64,000 bases of DNA from contig NZ_CP053069.1 of the NCBI RefSeq assembly GCF_013003965.1, positions 1,767,419 to 1,831,418 on the forward strand, written 5' to 3'. Source of the stretch: Usitatibacter rugosus (GTDB lineage Bacteria > Pseudomonadota > Gammaproteobacteria > Burkholderiales > Usitatibacteraceae). Position numbers and translations under genes: made by a program. The notes beneath the pieces are model-generated. The model was not told the origin of the DNA. It made no database searches and saw only the letters and a program-made list of their open reading frames with translations. Below, piece by piece: positions 24,293 through 32,962 of the stretch; the stretch's first letter is position 1, and every line of letters begins with the position of its first letter.

Positions 24293-26191
24293 GTGGCTGT
24301 TTCAGCCTGTGATCGACGTTGGCGTGCGGCGCGTGCGTGGCCGATGGCCATGGCCGTCGCGATGACACCCGCGTTCGCCGCGGTGCCCTCGACCGATCGC
24401 CTCGCCGATCTCTCGCTCGAGCAGCTGGCCGACCTCGAGATCACGTCGGTGTCGAAGCGGCCCGAGCGCCTGCAGGATGCGCCCGCGTCGATCTACGTGA
24501 TCACGGCCGAGGACATCCGCCGATCGGGCGTCACGCGCCTTCCCGAAGCGCTGCGGCTGGCACCCAACCTGCAGGTGGCGCAGGTGACCACGAACCAGTG
24601 GGCGATCAGTGCGCGCGGCTTCAACAATGCGATCGGCAACAAGCTGCTGGTCCTGGTCGACGGGCGCACGGTGTACACGCCGCTTTTTTCCGGCGTCTTC
24701 TGGGACGCGCAGGACGTGGCGCTCGAGGACGTCGAGCGCATCGAGGTGATCAGCGGCCCGGGCGCCACGCTCTGGGGCGCCAACGCGGTGAACGGCGTGA
24801 TCAACGTGATCACGCGATCGGCGGGCGATACGCAGGGCGCGGCCGTGACGCTTGCCGGCGGCAGCCGCATCACCGCGGGCGAGGCGCGGTTCGGCGCGCG
24901 GTTCGACAACGGCCTCGCCTACCGGGTCTACGCGCTCGGCTACGACGAGGACGCCACCGAGCACCAGGACGGCACCTCGTCCAACGACGAATGGCGGAAG
25001 GCCCAGGTGGGCTTCCGCGCCGACTGGGGCGATCCGTCTTCGCGCTTCACGCTGCAGGGCGACCTCTACCGGGGCAAGGTCGACGCCACCGTGCCGCTGC
25101 TCGAGAACTCGGGCGGGAACCTGCTGGCCCGCTGGAGCCGGCAACAAGGCGACGGCTCCCGCAACAGCCTGCAGCTCTACTACGACCACACGTATCGCAG
25201 CGATCCGATCACGTTCGCCGATCGCATGGACATCCTCGACGTGGAGTACCTGCAGGCCTTCGCGCCGATGGGACGGCACGCCGTGCAATGGGGCGGCGGG
25301 TATCGGGCCGCGCGCGACCAGACGCAACCCCGCCTGCTGACCGCGTTCATTCCGCAGGACCGCAACCTCTACTGGGGCAACGTGTTCGTTCAGGACGAGG
25401 TCACGCTGTCGCCCGAGCTTCGCCTCACCGCGGGCCTGAAGCTCGAGACCAACGTGTACACCGGCCTTGAAGTGCTGCCGAACGTGCGCATCGCGTGGAC
25501 GCTGAAGCCCGACCAGCTCGCGTGGGCCGCCTACTCGCGCGCGGTGCGGGCCCCGGCCCGCCTCGATCGCGAGTTCTACTTTCCCGGCCGGCCGCCGTAC
25601 TTCATCCTCGGCGGCCCCAACGTGCAGTCGGAGCTCGCCAACGTGATCGAGGCGGGCTACCGCGTGCAGGCGGGCGAGGCGTTCGGCCTTTCGGTCACGG
25701 CGTACTACACGAAGTGGGATCGCCTGCGCAGCGGCCAGCCGGCGCCCGCGGTCGTGGAGAACAAGATCGACGGGGATACGACCGGCCTCGAGGCCTGGGC
25801 CAGCTACCGGCCGTTCGGCGCGTGGCGGTTGAGCGCCGGCGGCTTCCTGCTGAACCAGGACCTGCGCGTGAAGCCGGGCAGCACGGACCCCGTGGGCCCG
25901 AGCGCGTTGGGCAACGATCCGAAGCGCCAGTGGATGCTGCGCTCCACGCACAACCTCGGCCGCAGCGTGGAGCTCGACATGCGCGCGCGCTACGTGGGCG
26001 AGCTGCCGTCGCCGCGCGTTCCGTCGTACACGGCGTTCGACGCATCGCTCGGATGGCGCGTGACGCCCGCGCTCGAGATCTCGCTCGTCGTGAACAACGC
26101 GTTCGACGCCGGACACATCGAGTTCCAGGATCCCGCGTCGGCCAGCGTGATCGAGCGCAGCGTCTTCGCGAAGGTCGTCTGGAGGATGTGA
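24293..26191 (+). CDS. TonB-dependent outer-membrane receptor
   Basis: A 632-residue receptor with a signal peptide (ends PAFAAVP), a plug domain (ASIYVITAEDIRRSGVT, LAPNLQVAQV, FSGVFWDAQDVALEDVERIEV, GPGATLWGANAVNGVINVIT) and a 22-strand-type barrel ending in VFAKVVWRM. GTG at 24293 is used because AAGGAG lies 6 bp upstream. The type with ADLEITSVSKRPERLQDAP is often encoded next to yfiR and a kinase, which suggests uptake or sensing of a ligand reported to YfiR. It is not of the siderophore subfamily. Confidence 0.92.
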   Translation: MAVSACDRRWRAARAWPMAMAVAMTPAFAAVPSTDRLADLSLEQLADLEITSVSKRPERLQDAPASIYVITAEDIRRSGVTRLPEALRLAPNLQVAQVTTNQWAISARGFNNAIGNKLLVLVDGRTVYTPLFSGVFWDAQDVALEDVERIEVISGPGATLWGANAVNGVINVITRSAGDTQGAAVTLAGGSRITAGEARFGARFDNGLAYRVYALGYDEDATEHQDGTSSNDEWRKAQVGFRADWGDPSSRFTLQGDLYRGKVDATVPLLENSGGNLLARWSRQQGDGSRNSLQLYYDHTYRSDPITFADRMDILDVEYLQAFAPMGRHAVQWGGGYRAARDQTQPRLLTAFIPQDRNLYWGNVFVQDEVTLSPELRLTAGLKLETNVYTGLEVLPNVRIAWTLKPDQLAWAAYSRAVRAPARLDREFYFPGRPPYFILGGPNVQSELANVIEAGYRVQAGEAFGLSVTAYYTKWDRLRSGQPAPAVVENKIDGDTTGLEAWASYRPFGAWRLSAGGFLLNQDLRVKPGSTDPVGPSALGNDPKRQWMLRSTHNLGRSVELDMRARYVGELPSPRVPSYTAFDASLGWRVTPALEISLVVNNAFDAGHIEFQDPASASVIERSVFAKVVWRM

Positions 26192-26219
26192 AGCGCTGTA
26201 GTGCCGCGGGGCGTGCGAC

Positions 26220-27551
26220 CTAGGCGCGCGGCAGCTCGAAGTAGAAGACCGTCTGCGCGTCCGTCGCCGATTCGTAGCCGATCGTGCCCCCCATCCGCTG
26301 GACGAGGGCCTTGCACAACGCGAGGCCCAGGCCGCGGTTGGCGGGAGCGCCGTCGGCCGTGGGGCCGCGCTGCGGCGGCACGAAGGGCGCGAAGACGTAG
26401 GGACGGAACTGGGGCGTGATGCCCGGCCCGGTGTTGTGCACCTCGAAACGCACGGTTGTTTGCGCGGCGCGCGCGGCGATGCGGACGTCGGTGCCATCGT
26501 TGGCGAACCGGCATGCGTTGGTGCCCAGGTGGCGCAGCACCTGGAGCAGGCGGCGCCGGTCGCAACGCACCGCGGGGATGTCGCCGGGCACGTCGCACAC
26601 GATGCCGATGTCGCGATCGTTCAATGCGCGCAAGGCGGCCGCAGCTTCCTCGACCACGGGGGCCACGGCATGGTCGTCGATGCGCGTGCTGAGGCCGCCG
26701 GCGTCGATCTGGTGCAGGTCGGTCAGGTCGTTCACCAGGCGTTCGAGGCGCCCGGCGTTGCGATGCGCGGCCTTCACCAGCGCCGCCGCGGCCGAAGGCA
26801 GCGTGCCGCCCAACCCGTCGGCGAGCAGCGCCAGCGCGCCCGAGATCGAGGTGAGGGGTGTGCGCAGCTCGTGGCTCGCCGTCGACATGAACGCGGAGCG
26901 CAATGTGTCGAGCTCCTTGATGGAGCTCACGTCGTGGTGCATGCCGTAGATGCCCTTCACGGCGCCGGTGGAATCGTGGTGCGGCACGAAGCTGCATTCG
27001 AGGATGGCGGACGTGCCATCCGACTGTGTCTGCTGGCGCTCGAAGCGCACGGCTTCCCCGCGAAGCGCGCGTTCGATCCACGGCCGCGTCTGTGCCCACG
27101 CCTCGGCATCCAGGACTTCGCTCGCATGCCGGCCCTGGATCTGCTCGGAGCGCTTGCCCACGGCTTCGACGAAGTGACGGTTGTGGAAGAGGATGTTCGC
27201 GTCGCGATCGAGGTAGCAGACCATGCCCGGCATGAGGTCCACCAGGCGTCCGACCCAGGCTCGTCCGTCGCGCAGCCGCGTCTCGGCGCGGTCGCGCCGG
27301 CGGCGGTGGCGGCGCGCCAGCAGGGCGGCGCCGATGATCGCTCCGGCGCCGGCGACGGCGCCCGCGAGGAGGATCGCGGTGGCCCCGCGCGACCAGTCGA
27401 TCGCATCGCGGCACGCGTCCACGAGGCGCAGGCCCGTCACCGAGACGGTGAGGATCGACAGGAGGCCGACGGCGCCGGCGACGCCCGCGGCGCGGTCATA
27501 GACCGCGTCCGGTGTTCGTCGCTCGCGCACGCGCGGGTCGTTGGAGATCAT
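26220..27551 (-). CDS. Sensor histidine kinase (2 TM, PAS, HisKA, HATPase)
   Basis: A 443-residue kinase with two adjacent membrane helices (VGLLSILTVSVTGLRLV and AILLAGAVAGAGAIIGAALL) and almost no periplasmic loop, so it senses from the membrane or cytoplasm. A PAS domain follows (LVDLMPGMVCYLDRDANILF) with PAC, then HisKA (MSTASHELRTPLTSI) and a HATPase (NTGPGIT, GLGLALCKAL); the N box is altered (HLGTNACRF). It is the last gene of a minus-strand operon with the receiver at 27562 and the degenerate receiver at 28020. Confidence 0.92.
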   Translation of the reverse strand: MISNDPRVRERRTPDAVYDRAAGVAGAVGLLSILTVSVTGLRLVDACRDAIDWSRGATAILLAGAVAGAGAIIGAALLARRHRRRRDRAETRLRDGRAWVGRLVDLMPGMVCYLDRDANILFHNRHFVEAVGKRSEQIQGRHASEVLDAEAWAQTRPWIERALRGEAVRFERQQTQSDGTSAILECSFVPHHDSTGAVKGIYGMHHDVSSIKELDTLRSAFMSTASHELRTPLTSISGALALLADGLGGTLPSAAAALVKAAHRNAGRLERLVNDLTDLHQIDAGGLSTRIDDHAVAPVVEEAAAALRALNDRDIGIVCDVPGDIPAVRCDRRRLLQVLRHLGTNACRFANDGTDVRIAARAAQTTVRFEVHNTGPGITPQFRPYVFAPFVPPQRGPTADGAPANRGLGLALCKALVQRMGGTIGYESATDAQTVFYFELPRA

Positions 27552-27561
27552 GGCGTGTCCT

Positions 27562-27975
27562 TCAGCCCGCCGCGGCCACGCCGTGGTGGCGCTTCCAGAT
27601 CGCGAGGATCTGCGCGGACAGGCCGCGCGCGTCGAAGGGCTTGGTGAGCACGTCCAGCGCGCCGGCGGCGATCAGCTCACCGCGCCGGGACTCGCTCACC
27701 GAAGCCGTCATGTACACCACGCCGATCTCTTCTCCCCCGGGGCGCCTGCGCAGCTCCTGCATGAACGCGAGCCCGTTCATGCCCGGCATCATCCAGTCGA
27801 GCACGATCAGCTGGGGCTTGAACGCGGCGACCGCCTTCAGGCCTTCCGTTCCGCCCAGGGCGGTCTCGACCTCGAAGCCGCCGTAGCCTTCGAGGGCGGT
27901 CTTGCCGATCATGAGGATGTCCTCGTCGTCATCGACCTGCAGGATGCGGGTGAGGGTGGGTGCGCTGGTGTCCAT
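27562..27975 (-). CDS. Single-domain response regulator
   Basis: A 137-residue receiver with ILQVDDDEDI, phospho-Asp60 (IVLDWMMPGMNG), Thr in YMTAS and Lys in LTKPFD. It lies 10 bp before the kinase gene, so the pair is a two-component system without a DNA-binding output. Start ATG 27975, with an AAGGGA ribosome site. Confidence 0.93.
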   Translation of the reverse strand: MDTSAPTLTRILQVDDDEDILMIGKTALEGYGGFEVETALGGTEGLKAVAAFKPQLIVLDWMMPGMNGLAFMQELRRRPGGEEIGVVYMTASVSESRRGELIAAGALDVLTKPFDARGLSAQILAIWKRHHGVAAAG

Positions 27976-28019
27976 CGGGGATCCCTTTCTTGTAGGTGAG
28001 ATCGTTGTGGTGCGTTGCA

Positions 28020-28748
28020 TCAGGCCGGGGTCGGTTCCGTGTCCAGCGCGTGCCACCGCAGCGACGCGCGCTCGACCTTCTCGGCCAGGTTGACGGGAAT
28101 GGTGGCGCACGTGACGAACGAGTGGTAGCCCGTCATCTCGTGGCGCAGCACGGGCTTGCGGCGGCGCGGATCGGCATTCAGGTGGCAGAGGTGCTCCGCG
28201 TAGAGGATCTCCGAGACCGCCTCGGCGCCCGCTTGCGAATCCTCGATCTGCACCAGCAGCTCCTTCTCTCCGGTCACGCGATTACGCACCAGCAGCAGGT
28301 GCGCGTTGCGCAGCTCGCCCATGTGGCGGATCGCCTCGTAGGCATCGTGCGGAAAATCGGCGGGGATCGCGGAGCCGTCCTTCGCGCGCGAGCTGCCGAT
28401 GCGCTCGGCCGGGGGAAGCAGCACGCGGGCGATCACCTGGTCCAGCTCGTGCAGGTACTCCGCGACCGCCTTGGCGGAGGGCGGGTCGTCGAAGGTCGTG
28501 CCCATCACGACCAGTCGGACGCCGTGGCGATCGCGGCACAGGTCCAGGCCGCAGGCGAACTCCGCGGCACGGCAGGCGACGGCGGGGCTGCGCACGATCA
28601 CCAGCAGGTCCTGTCCGGGCGGGACCTCGCACGGCGCCCCGTCGACCGACTCGATCACGCCCGCGTTTTCGCCGAGCGCCGAGAGATGCGGGCGGATCGC
28701 CTTGCGCAGCTCCGCATCCGGCTCGACGACGTAGATTCGCGTCTTCAT
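28020..28748 (-). CDS. Unknown protein with a degenerate receiver-like N terminus
   Basis: A 242-residue protein, ATG at 28748 chosen for GGAG 8 bp upstream. The first 20 residues (TRIYVVEPDAELRKAIRPHL) copy the start of a receiver, with EPD replacing the acidic pair, but no phospho-acceptor strand LLDxxMP follows; instead there is a predicted Rossmann-like region (LLVIVRSPAVACRAAEFACG, GVRLVVMGTTFDD). The C-terminal half (HLLLVRNRVTGEKELLVQIEDSQAG) has no family I recognise. First gene of the operon with the receiver (27562) and kinase (26220), so probably a regulatory partner. Confidence 0.75.
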   Translation of the reverse strand: MKTRIYVVEPDAELRKAIRPHLSALGENAGVIESVDGAPCEVPPGQDLLVIVRSPAVACRAAEFACGLDLCRDRHGVRLVVMGTTFDDPPSAKAVAEYLHELDQVIARVLLPPAERIGSSRAKDGSAIPADFPHDAYEAIRHMGELRNAHLLLVRNRVTGEKELLVQIEDSQAGAEAVSEILYAEHLCHLNADPRRRKPVLRHEMTGYHSFVTCATIPVNLAEKVERASLRWHALDTEPTPA

Positions 28749-28812
28749 GTTCGTCACTCCACTCGGTTCGTTGTCCACGGTACTCATGGTAGGGAAAGGG
28801 CTGGCGGGGGAC

Positions 28813-28829
28813 TGTCAACGATTGTGTCG
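28813..28829. promoter_or_regulatory. 17-bp operator-like motif, copy 2
   Basis: TGTCAACGATTGTGTCG, preceded by AC, 65 bp upstream of the 28748 start. One of three copies in the 315-bp divergent gap 28749-29063, which holds no gene. Confidence 0.45.
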
Positions 28830-28900
28830 ACGGCCCCGCCCCGGGCTGGAAGGCCGTGGCGCCCTCGGTGGAGGCCGAAATGTCCTCGGCCAGGGCTTTT

Positions 28901-28922
28901 CCCACCCGCGCGGGTAGTGGCG
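28901..28922. promoter_or_regulatory. Palindromic operator candidate, copy 2
   Basis: CCCACCCGCGCGGGTAGTGGCG, centred on the perfect palindrome ACCCGCGCGGGT, in the middle of the divergent gap between the 28020 operon and the Hpt/OmpR operon. Nearly the same as the 24220 site. Confidence 0.45.
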
Positions 28923-29006
28923 CGAGAAAAACCAGCGGGGTATCGGTAGGGACGGCGAAGAAGGCCGCGATGTTGCGAGCCTGGGTAATCGGACGGGCGC
29001 GAGGAC

Positions 29007-29023
29007 TGTCAACGATTGTTTCG
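29007..29023. promoter_or_regulatory. 17-bp operator-like motif, copy 3
   Basis: TGTCAACGATTGTTTCG, one mismatch from copy 2, also preceded by AC; 30 bp (start to start) before copy 4, i.e. close to three helical turns, in front of the Hpt gene. Confidence 0.45.
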
Positions 29024-29036
29024 CCGCGCGCCCGAA

Positions 29037-29053
29037 TGTCAACGAACGTGTCG
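29037..29053. promoter_or_regulatory. 17-bp operator-like motif, copy 4
   Basis: TGTCAACGAACGTGTCG, two mismatches from copy 2. Its end touches the GGAGG ribosome site of the Hpt gene, so a protein bound here could block translation start-proximal transcription. Confidence 0.4.
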
Positions 29054-29063
29054 GAGGCAGGAA

Positions 29064-29348
29064 TTGCAAACCGGACAAGTCGACTCGCGCCTGAAGGCGC
29101 TGTTGCCGCAATTCATCGCTCGCTGCGAGCGTGATTCAGGCGCGGCGCTCGCCGCGCTGGACGCGGGAGACTACGACACGATCTTCACGCTCGGCCACCG
29201 GCTCACCGGCGCGGGCGGCGCGTATGGATTCGACGACATCTCGGAGATCGGCCGCGGGCTGCAGCGCGCGGCGCGCGGCGCCGATGCCGCGTCGATCCGC
29301 GAGCTCGCGCAGGCGCTGATGCGCCGCGCCGAAGAGATCCGCGGCTGA
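29064..29348 (+). CDS. Histidine phosphotransfer (Hpt) domain protein
   Basis: A 94-residue Hpt protein. TTG at 29064 is chosen because GGAGG lies 6 bp upstream; an upstream TTG at 29016 overlaps motif copy 3 and has no ribosome site. Phospho-acceptor His45 is in FTLGHRLTGAGGAYGF, the normal Hpt signature, followed by ISEIGRGLQRAA. It probably shuttles phosphate between a kinase of this island and the OmpR-type regulator encoded 11 bp downstream. Confidence 0.88.
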   Translation: MQTGQVDSRLKALLPQFIARCERDSGAALAALDAGDYDTIFTLGHRLTGAGGAYGFDDISEIGRGLQRAARGADAASIRELAQALMRRAEEIRG

Positions 29349-29359
29349 AGGAGGCCACC

Positions 29360-30046
29360 ATGCGCCTCCTGCTCCTCGAAGACGATCCCGACCAGCTCGC
29401 GATCGCGAAGCTCTGGCTGGAAGAGCACGGCCACGTGGTGCACGGTTTCACGCGCGGAGGCGATGCGATGAAGGCCGTCGACCGCGACACGTTCGACCTC
29501 GCGATCCTCGACTGGATGGTCCCCGACGTGACCGGCGAGGAGGTGCTGCGCTGGGTGCGCAAGCGCGACGTCCACCTGCCCGTCGTGTTCGCGACCGCGA
29601 AGGACGAGGAGGAGGAGATCGTCCACATCCTCGGGCTCGGTGCCGACGACTACCTGGTGAAGCCGCTACGCCGCCTCGAGTTCCTGGCGCGAGTGGATGC
29701 CATCGGCCGCCGCCATGGCGTGCGCAAGCCCAAGAGCGAGGCGCTGGAAGCGGGACCCTACCGCGTCGATCCGCGCCTGCGCGTGATCACGCTCGAGGAT
29801 CGCGTCGTGAAGATGACGCCGCGCATGATCGAGGTCGCGCTGGTCCTCTTCGGAAAACGGGGCGAGCTCGTATCACGGGCCCAACTCTACGAGCAGGTGT
29901 GGGGCCGGCGCGAGCAACTCGACACGCGCACCGTGGATACGCATGTGAGCCGGCTTCGCCAGGCGCTGGAGCTCGACGGCCGCCATGGCTGGAGGCTCAC
30001 CAGCGTCTACCAGCACGGCTACCGCATCGAGGAAAGCGCCGTCTAG
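29360..30046 (+). CDS. OmpR/PhoB-family response regulator
   Basis: A 228-residue regulator: receiver with LLLEDDPDQ, Asp51 (AILDWMVPD), Thr in FATAK and Lys in LVKPLRR; then a winged-helix output (MTPRMIEVALVLF, RAQLYEQVWGRR, TVDTHVSRLRQALEL, TSVYQHGYRIE). Good ribosome site (GAAGGAGG). It follows the Hpt gene. It is convergent with the 30047 gene, stops abutting. Confidence 0.95.
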   Translation: MRLLLLEDDPDQLAIAKLWLEEHGHVVHGFTRGGDAMKAVDRDTFDLAILDWMVPDVTGEEVLRWVRKRDVHLPVVFATAKDEEEEIVHILGLGADDYLVKPLRRLEFLARVDAIGRRHGVRKPKSEALEAGPYRVDPRLRVITLEDRVVKMTPRMIEVALVLFGKRGELVSRAQLYEQVWGRREQLDTRTVDTHVSRLRQALELDGRHGWRLTSVYQHGYRIEESAV

Positions 30047-30526
30047 CTACGCGAGCAACTGCGTCAATCGCCGGCCGAAGACCTTGGCCTGGACCTCGCC
30101 GAGGGCTTTGGCGATCGCGGCGTCGTAGGCGTCGCGCAACCCGCGCAGGTCGTCCAGCGTGCCTGCCCGCTCCAGCTTCATCGTGAAGAAGAAGGACTTG
30201 ATCCCCATCGCGTCGACGATGGTGACGTTCATGAAATCCTTGGCCGAGCGGAAGCGCTCGAACGCGCCCGTCGCGTGGGGTCCATTGGCGGGAACGCTCA
30301 TCATCGCCGCCTCGCGCACCTGCTCGACGAGTCCGAGGCGCATCAGCTCCTCGAGGAAGTTCTGCGGGGCGCCGACCTTCTCGGCTTCGTCGCGGACCGT
30401 CGGTTCGTCCTGCGCACCGTCGATCAGGATCAGCATCGTGCGCACTCGCGGGTTCAGCTTGAGCTTGCGCGCGCCGACCTCGGCCACGCCAAGGTTGGTC
30501 TTTCGGTATACGGCTCCGGAGCTCAT
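30047..30526 (-). CDS. Unknown 159-residue protein with winged-helix-like N terminus
   Basis: Start ATG 30526 with a strong AGGAGG 6 bp upstream. The N-terminal 70 residues (YRKTNLGVAEVGARKLKLNPRVR, MLILIDGAQ, LEELMRLGLVEQV) resemble a small helical/winged domain found in several unannotated betaproteobacterial proteins, in which a KT-x-G-x-x-E segment and a LILIDG strand recur. The rest (SAKDFMNVTIVDAMGIKSFFFTMKLERAG) is helical. No catalytic motif, no signal peptide. Monocistronic between the regulator and the siderophore receptor. Confidence 0.72.
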   Translation of the reverse strand: MSSGAVYRKTNLGVAEVGARKLKLNPRVRTMLILIDGAQDEPTVRDEAEKVGAPQNFLEELMRLGLVEQVREAAMMSVPANGPHATGAFERFRSAKDFMNVTIVDAMGIKSFFFTMKLERAGTLDDLRGLRDAYDAAIAKALGEVQAKVFGRRLTQLLA

Positions 30527-30716
30527 CTCGTTCCTCCTGTCGGGAAACTTTCGTTGTGGGCCCATCGTTATCCGGGAGTCCCGGGGTTGCGTGTGAAAGA
30601 ACGCACAGCGAAACACGGCGCCGTATTTCGGTTGTAAGGAATCGGCTAAACTTCGCGCTGCCGCAGAGACGCCAGCCAGCCTCGCCAGCTCTCTCCATGA
30701 AACCCAAGGAGAAAGC

Positions 30717-32849
30717 ATGTCCCCCGCTGGCGCCCGCCCGTATTCCCTGTCCCCGCTCGTCCTTGCCGTAGCCGCCGCACTCGGCGCGCTGCAGGCTCAC
30801 GCGCAGTCCACGCCATCCCCGCAGGTCCTCCCCGAAGTCACCGTCAAGGCCTCGCCCTCGGAGGCCCGGCCCAAGGAGGCGGAGAGCGGAGCGCTCGGCG
30901 ACCTGCCGCTCCTGTCCACGCCGTTCTCGATCAACGTCGTCACCCGCGAGCTGATCGAGAACCAGCAGGCTTCGTTCCTCGGCGACTTCCTCAAGAACGA
31001 TCCTTCGGCCGCCATCGGCAACGTGGTGGTGAGCTTCGCGACGCTGCGCGGCTTCGCGCTCGGCACCGACGGGTTCCTCCTGAACGGCATGCGCCTGGGC
31101 TACCCGCTTTCGGACGGCCGCGTCGCGATGCAGGCTTTCGAGCGCGTCGATGTCCTGAAGGGTGCGAGCGCGTTCCTCTACGGCCTCGGCAGCACCGGCA
31201 GCCTGGGTGGCGCGATCAACTACGTTCCGAAGGCTCCCCCCGAGCGCCCGGTACGCGATGTCGCGCTGACCTACGACTCGAAGTCGCAGCTCGGCATCTC
31301 GGTCGACGTGGGTGATCGCCTGGGCGCCCAGCGCGAATTCGGCTATCGCGTGAACGTCGGCTTCCGCGACGGCGACACTGCCGTCGACGAGATGTCGTGG
31401 AAGCAGACGTTCGTCTCGGCGCTCGCGGACTGGCGTATCGCGCGCGACGTCGTCCTGCAGGCGGGCGTCTATTACTCGAAGAACGACTTCAAGAACATGA
31501 CGCCCTTCTTCGTCGGCGTGAGTGATCCGGAGGGAAACCCGATCGCGATCCCCTCGGCGCCGGACACGAGCCGCAGCATCACTCCGTCGTGGAGCCGGTT
31601 CGGCCAGGAATCGACGATCGGCTGGCTGCGTGCGGACTGGGCCTTCGCGAAGGACTGGTCGGCCTCGTTCCACTACGGAGCGGGCCGCGACGATCGTCCC
31701 AACGACGGCACGCAGGACACGCGCTTCGGATCGATCGGCAGCACCACGGGCGACACGCTGCTCTTCGCGAGCGAAGAGCGTTCGCGCACCGACGTGCAGG
31801 CGTTGCAGGCGCTGGTCCACGGGACGTTCGCGACCGGATCGATCCAGCACCAGGTCTCGCTGGGCGCGTCGGAGTACGAGCAGAAGGGTTATTCGAGCTT
31901 CTCGGTCGTCGGCTTCGTCCCCGGCAACCTCTATACGGGTTCGGGCAGCGTGCCCCAGGGCCCTTTCGTTCCGATCGACGGCATGCCCTACACGGGCAAG
32001 ACGAAGTCCTCGAGCTTCCTCGTGAGCGACATCGTCGGCTTCGGCGAGCAGTGGTCCGTGCTCGTGGGCGGACGCCAGGCGAAGGTCACCGCTTACGACG
32101 ACGCGAATACCGTCGTGCCGGGCGGGGAGATCTCGAAGTTCACGCCGGTGGGCGCGGTGATGTTCAAGCCGACCGCGAGCTCGCTCGTCTATTTCAACTA
32201 TGCGCAGGGCCTGGAGCCCGGCGGCACGGCGCCGGTGGATGCGGCGAACGCGAACGAGGTGCTGCGTCCGCTCGTGACCGAGCAGTACGAGATCGGCGCG
32301 AAGTTCGACACTGGCACCCTTGGCCTCACCGCCGCGATCTTCGACATGAAGAAGCCGCTGCAATTTCGCGACGCTTCGAACCGCTGGGTCGAAGGTGGCG
32401 AGCAACGCCACAAGGGTCTCGAGCTCGTCGTCACCGGCCAGATCACGCCGCAGCTTCGCGTCGTGTCGGGCCTCATGTACCTCGATGCGAAGCAGGAGGG
32501 CACGGGCTCGTCCGCGACGGATGGCAAGCGCGTGCCGGGCGTGCCCGAGTGGACGGCCAACGCTTATCTCGACTACCAGGTCGCGGCCGTGCCCGGTCTC
32601 TTCGTGAACGCCGGCGTGTACTACAGCGACAAGCAGTACTTCGACGTGGCCAACGTGCAGTCGATCCCGTCGTGGACGCGCGTGGACATCGGTGGTCGCT
32701 ACCAGACGCGTATCGCCGGCAAGCCCACGACGTTCTACCTCGCGGTGGAAAACGTCGGCGGCCGCGACTACTGGGCCAGCGCGCTGGGCAGCGCCCTCAC
32801 GCTGGGAGATCCGCTCACCGTGAAGGCCACGGCGCGCATGTCCTTCTGA
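30717..32849 (+). CDS. TonB-dependent siderophore receptor
   Basis: A 710-residue receptor with signal peptide (ends LQAHAQ), a plug domain with STPFSINVVTRELIENQQA, FERVDVLKGASAFLYG and GGAINYVPKAP, and a barrel that ends in TVKATARMSF with the usual terminal Phe. The plug sequence is that of the siderophore (FhuA/FpvA-like) class. Strong AAGGAG before the ATG. No siderophore synthesis or Fur box that I could identify nearby. Confidence 0.93.
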   Translation: MSPAGARPYSLSPLVLAVAAALGALQAHAQSTPSPQVLPEVTVKASPSEARPKEAESGALGDLPLLSTPFSINVVTRELIENQQASFLGDFLKNDPSAAIGNVVVSFATLRGFALGTDGFLLNGMRLGYPLSDGRVAMQAFERVDVLKGASAFLYGLGSTGSLGGAINYVPKAPPERPVRDVALTYDSKSQLGISVDVGDRLGAQREFGYRVNVGFRDGDTAVDEMSWKQTFVSALADWRIARDVVLQAGVYYSKNDFKNMTPFFVGVSDPEGNPIAIPSAPDTSRSITPSWSRFGQESTIGWLRADWAFAKDWSASFHYGAGRDDRPNDGTQDTRFGSIGSTTGDTLLFASEERSRTDVQALQALVHGTFATGSIQHQVSLGASEYEQKGYSSFSVVGFVPGNLYTGSGSVPQGPFVPIDGMPYTGKTKSSSFLVSDIVGFGEQWSVLVGGRQAKVTAYDDANTVVPGGEISKFTPVGAVMFKPTASSLVYFNYAQGLEPGGTAPVDAANANEVLRPLVTEQYEIGAKFDTGTLGLTAAIFDMKKPLQFRDASNRWVEGGEQRHKGLELVVTGQITPQLRVVSGLMYLDAKQEGTGSSATDGKRVPGVPEWTANAYLDYQVAAVPGLFVNAGVYYSDKQYFDVANVQSIPSWTRVDIGGRYQTRIAGKPTTFYLAVENVGGRDYWASALGSALTLGDPLTVKATARMSF

Positions 32850-32962
32850 CGCCGGTCGAGGCGCGCCCTGCTGGGCGGGATCGGATGCCGGGTGCATAGG
32901 GCTCGCCACGCAGCGTTCGTGTAGGGTGGCGAGGGCAAGCTACCCGAAAGGAATCCGTCACC

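Noticed and set aside
29016-29063. TTG at 29016 as start of the Hpt gene
   Set aside because: It lies within an operator-like motif and lacks a ribosome site, while TTG 29064 follows GGAGG by 6 bp.
29997-32909. A 970-codon minus-strand open frame
   Set aside because: It lies opposite the siderophore receptor and only its lower end coincides with another region; composition is that of a shadow frame.
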